Below are positions 5,303 to 7,209 of a stretch of DNA of 7,209 bases, in pieces (within the stretch, counting starts at the first letter, position 1; the number at the start of each line of letters is the position of its first letter). Origin of the DNA: Methylococcaceae bacterium. Its GTDB lineage: Bacteria > Pseudomonadota > Gammaproteobacteria > Methylococcales > Methylococcaceae. A program made the translations under genes and the position numbers. The notes below the pieces were generated by a model, which searched no databases, was not told the DNA's origin, and saw only the letters and a list, made by a program, of their open reading frames with translations. The stretch spans positions 1 to 7,209 of the forward strand of contig SXQV01000008.1 in assembly GCA_005792805.1 (NCBI GenBank). Direction: 5' to 3'.

Positions 5303-7209
5303 TCATGGCGGCGACTGATTTTTACCGCGTTCGGCAAAATAGCGAACCACCACATAAAACACGGGGGTCAGCAACAGGCCGAACAACGTGACGCCCAGCA
5401 TCCCGCTGAATTCGGCGGTGCCCAGGATATGACGCACTTCCGCGCCCGCACCTGGAGAGATCTCGAGCGGGAACACGCCCATGTTAAAGGCCAGCGAGGT
5501 CATGATGATGGGGCGCAAACGCAAGCGTGCGGCTTCGATGGCCGCTTCGCGCCGGCCCAAACCGGCTTCCTGCCGCCGCTTGGCGAACTCGATAATGAGA
5601 ATGGCGTTTTTACTGGCCAGTCCGACCAGCACGATGAAGCCGACCTGAGTGAAGATATTGTTATCCATTCCCCGCAGCCAGATACCCGCCATGGAGCTGA
5701 GCAGGCACATCGGCACAATCAGAATGACGGCGAAGGGCAGGGACCAGCTTTCGTATTGCGCGGCAAGCGCGAGGAAAACGAACACCACGCTCAGTGGAAA
5801 CACAATGGCCGCCGTGTTCCCGGCCAGTATTTGCTGGAGACTCAACTCGGTCCACTCGAATCCCATGGTCGGTGGCAGCTCGGTTTTGAGCAGGCTTTCC
5901 ATGGTCTCGATGGACTGGCCAGTGCTGATGCCGGGCAAGGTGATCCCGTTGATTTCCGCTGAGGGGAAGATGTTGTAGTGAGAGATCTTGTCCGGGCCAG
6001 CGGTGGGATTGACCTTGACCAAGGTTGCCATCGGGACCATGTCGCCTGCCTCGTTACGAGTCTTCAGTGCGGAAATGTCCTTGGGTGTCGCGCGAAACTG
6101 CGACTCCGCCTGTGCCGAGACCTGATAGGTCCGGCCAAACAGATTGAGATCGTTCACATACAGGGAGCCGAGGTAAATTTGCAGGGTCTGAAACACATTG
6201 GCCAGCGGGACGCCTATGGACTTGGCAAGATTGCGATCCACCTCCGCGAACAACTGCGGCACGCTGGCGCGGAAGGTTGTGAATACCCGCGCCATACCCG
6301 GCTGGGTGCTGGCTTTGGCAATGATGTCATTGGTGACTCTGGCCAGTTCCTGCGGGCCTTGATTGGTGCGATCCTGGATTTGCAGTTTGAAACCGCCAAC
6401 GGTGCTGAGGCCGCGTACTGGCGGTGGGGCGAATACGGCCACGAATGCACCATCGATGACGGAAAGCCGTTGCTGGAGGGTGTTAACCAGTGCCTCTGCC
6501 TGTAATTCCGGGTGATCGGCACGCTCTTCCGGATTGGTCAGACGAGTGAAAAGCGTGCCGGCATTCGATTGATTGCCGCCACCCAACACGGAAAATCCGG
6601 CATAGGCGTTCACATGGGCTACCCCCGGCGTATCGAGAATGATCTGGCTTGCCTCGTGAATGACGGCTTGCGTGCGATCCAGTGCAGCGGCATCCGGCAA
6701 TTGGGCATACACGATCAAATAGCCCATGTCCTGGGGTGGAATAAAGCCGGTGGGCACCTTGTCGAAAGCGAGGAAATTGAGCCCGTTGAGTGCCGCATAC
6801 AACAGCATCACCACCGCGCCAATGCGGATGAGGCGGCTCACCAGCCAGCCATAACCGGCACTCAGACCCTCGAACGCCCGATTGAACAGGCGAAAAAACC
6901 CGCCAAATACGGCATCGATTAGCCGGGTGGGCCAGTCAGGATTGTGGTGCTCACGATCCAGTAAAAGTGCGCAAAGCGCGGGGCTTAAGGTGAGCGAGTT
7001 AAAGGCGGAGATGACCGTCGACACCGAAATGGTCAGCGCGAACTGTTTGTAAAATGCGCCGGACACCCCGGTGATGAACGTGGTGGGAATGAATACCGCG
7101 ACCAGCACCAGGGCGGTAGCAACGATAGGGCCGGTGACTTCCTCCATCGCCCGCCGTGTCGCTTCGCGAGCACGCATTCCGAGCGCCATGTTGCGCTCGA
7201 CGTTCTCCA
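5303..7209 (-). CDS. RND multidrug efflux pump, inner-membrane subunit (MexF/OqxB-like, HAE1), N-terminus beyond window
   Basis: This is a proton-driven inner-membrane drug exporter that works as a trimer with a periplasmic adaptor and the adjacent outer-membrane channel. The frame stays open to the right edge, reading ENVERN before the ATG at 7189. This matches the VENVER segment of AcrB, so that ATG is internal and about 400 residues are missing, including TM1-TM4 with the paired Asp of the proton relay. Present are TM5 (near PIVATALVLVAVFIP), TM6 (ending SPALCALLL), TM7 (near residue 125 from that ATG), the second periplasmic porter and docking regions, and TM8-TM12. The relay Lys in GLASKNAILIIEFAK is at bases 5609-5611. 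Motifs PPPVRGLSTVGGFKLQIQDR and FGRTYQVSAQAESQFR point to the MexF/OqxB branch. The C-terminus RYFAERGKNQSPP is intact. Family is certain; the subgroup is likely; drug range cannot be read. Confidence 0.97.
   Translation of the reverse strand, partial: ENVERNMALGMRAREATRRAMEEVTGPIVATALVLVAVFIPTTFITGVSGAFYKQFALTISVSTVISAFNSLTLSPALCALLLDREHHNPDWPTRLIDAVFGGFFRLFNRAFEGLSAGYGWLVSRLIRIGAVVMLLYAALNGLNFLAFDKVPTGFIPPQDMGYLIVYAQLPDAAALDRTQAVIHEASQIILDTPGVAHVNAYAGFSVLGGGNQSNAGTLFTRLTNPEERADHPELQAEALVNTLQQRLSVIDGAFVAVFAPPPVRGLSTVGGFKLQIQDRTNQGPQELARVTNDIIAKASTQPGMARVFTTFRASVPQLFAEVDRNLAKSIGVPLANVFQTLQIYLGSLYVNDLNLFGRTYQVSAQAESQFRATPKDISALKTRNEAGDMVPMATLVKVNPTAGPDKISHYNIFPSAEINGITLPGISTGQSIETMESLLKTELPPTMGFEWTELSLQQILAGNTAAIVFPLSVVFVFLALAAQYESWSLPFAVILIVPMCLLSSMAGIWLRGMDNNIFTQVGFIVLVGLASKNAILIIEFAKRRQEAGLGRREAAIEAARLRLRPIIMTSLAFNMGVFPLEISPGAGAEVRHILGTAEFSGMLGVTLFGLLLTPVFYVVVRYFAERGKNQSPP

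Noticed and set aside
5297..6505. Long + strand open frames (5297-5962 and 5978-6505) opposite the RND pump gene
   Set aside because: They lie antisense to a clear pump gene. Their His/Gln/Arg-rich translations are typical of the reverse strand of GC-rich coding DNA and match no family.
7187..7189. ATG at 7189 as the start of the pump protein
   Set aside because: The frame continues to the window edge with ENVERN, a conserved internal segment of RND pumps, so the gene is truncated by the window.

Overview
The window looks like chromosomal DNA from a moderately GC-rich proteobacterium, most likely a gammaproteobacterium. This rests on the GroEL sequence, a NodT-type outer-membrane lipoprotein next to a MexF/OqxB-like RND pump, and a YfcD-like Nudix protein. 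It is an inference from family resemblance; no taxonomic marker in the window is decisive.

Left edge (1-510, + strand): the last 150 codons of the chaperonin gene groEL, followed by a strong intrinsic terminator. A second, weaker hairpin lies at 552-584.

Middle (about 624-3317, - strand): an accessory-looking block whose base composition appears less GC-rich by eye. It holds a secreted alpha/beta-hydrolase of the lipase/esterase type (624-2189) that converges on groEL. Upstream of it is a small secreted cysteine-containing protein (2322-2885) with two DUF333-like half-motifs. A REP-like hairpin lies between the two genes. Upstream of the small gene is a 432-base stretch without a convincing gene. 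It is unusually rich in potential secondary structure: a possible leader RNA (2916-3042), an 87-base imperfect inverted repeat (3087-3173) and a perfect short hairpin (3211-3230).

Right part (3318-7209, - strand): the distal end of an RND multidrug-efflux operon in MexEF-OprN-like order. The inner-membrane pump runs off the right edge and lacks its N-terminal part. Its stop overlaps an ATG of the outer-membrane channel gene. The channel is followed after 6 bases by a Nudix hydrolase gene. The periplasmic adaptor would be expected beyond 7209. Pump and channel should form a drug/proton antiport complex across both membranes. The Nudix protein, apparently cotranscribed, is the unusual passenger.

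I see no CRISPR array, transposase, tRNA or rRNA. No complete novel defence or metabolic system is evident. The best leads are the structured intergenic DNA, the duplicated DUF333-like protein and the Nudix gene at the tail of the efflux operon.
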